6,156 bases of DNA, taken from assembly GCA_014378155.1 (NCBI GenBank), contig JACMOF010000311.1, positions 1 to 6,156 on the forward strand, read 5' to 3'. This document shows, one piece after another, positions 6,155-6,156 of the stretch. The position numbers were made by a program, and so were the translations under genes. Origin of the DNA: Caulobacter sp. (lineage in GTDB: Bacteria; Pseudomonadota; Alphaproteobacteria; Caulobacterales; Caulobacteraceae). A model generated the notes under the pieces. It had not been told where the DNA came from, did no database searches, and saw only the letters and a list, made by a program, of their open reading frames with translations. Position 1 is the stretch's first letter. The number at the start of each line of letters is the position of its first letter.

Positions 6155-6156
6155 CC

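Noticed and set aside
1..6156. tRNA, rRNA, CRISPR, insertion sequence, attachment site or replication origin
   Set aside because: Nothing of the kind was seen by reading. Essentially all bases are accounted for by tightly packed nuo genes and two small ORFs.

Overview
The window is an internal slice of a bacterial respiratory complex I operon (nuo, proton-translocating NADH:ubiquinone oxidoreductase). All genes are on the + strand. The DNA is visibly GC-rich, with third codon positions dominated by G and C. The gene order, the subunit sequences and a NuoG that lacks the extra N7 cluster ligands (as in mitochondrial NDUFS1) suggest an alphaproteobacterium, plausibly Caulobacteraceae (Caulobacter/Phenylobacterium type). 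That placement comes from recall of family features, not from a search.

Layout: the end of nuoF (2-280); a 74-residue coiled-coil ORF (286-510); nuoG (510-2570); nuoH (2575-3648); an 84-residue predicted lipoprotein ORF (3645-3899); nuoI (3896-4390); a 56-base gap with a small inverted repeat around the nuoI stop; nuoJ (4447-5082, or possibly from TTG 4471); nuoK (5079-5384); and the N-terminal part of nuoL (5390 to the right edge). Junctions are very tight: four start/stop overlaps of 1 or 4 bases and gaps of 4-5 bases. One polycistronic, translationally coupled transcript is therefore expected. No promoter or intrinsic terminator is visible, and no stretch over 300 bases lacks a gene.

How the genes work together: NuoF (FMN and cluster N3) passes electrons from NADH to NuoG (N1b, N4, N5). 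They then go through NuoI (N6a, N6b) to quinone at the NuoH interface. NuoH, J, K and L carry the membrane arm that couples this to proton pumping.

What is not standard: two small non-core genes are embedded between core subunit genes. One is a cytoplasmic protein with an uninterrupted heptad pattern. The other is a lipoprotein overlapping its neighbours by 4 bases on both sides. They are the best candidates for lineage-specific complex I accessory or assembly factors. The nuoL reading frame ends at a stop two bases from the window edge, inside one of the most conserved motifs of the family. This looks more like an end-of-contig sequence error or junction than a real short protein. Otherwise this is an ordinary housekeeping operon, and I see no new defence, mobile or catalytic system.
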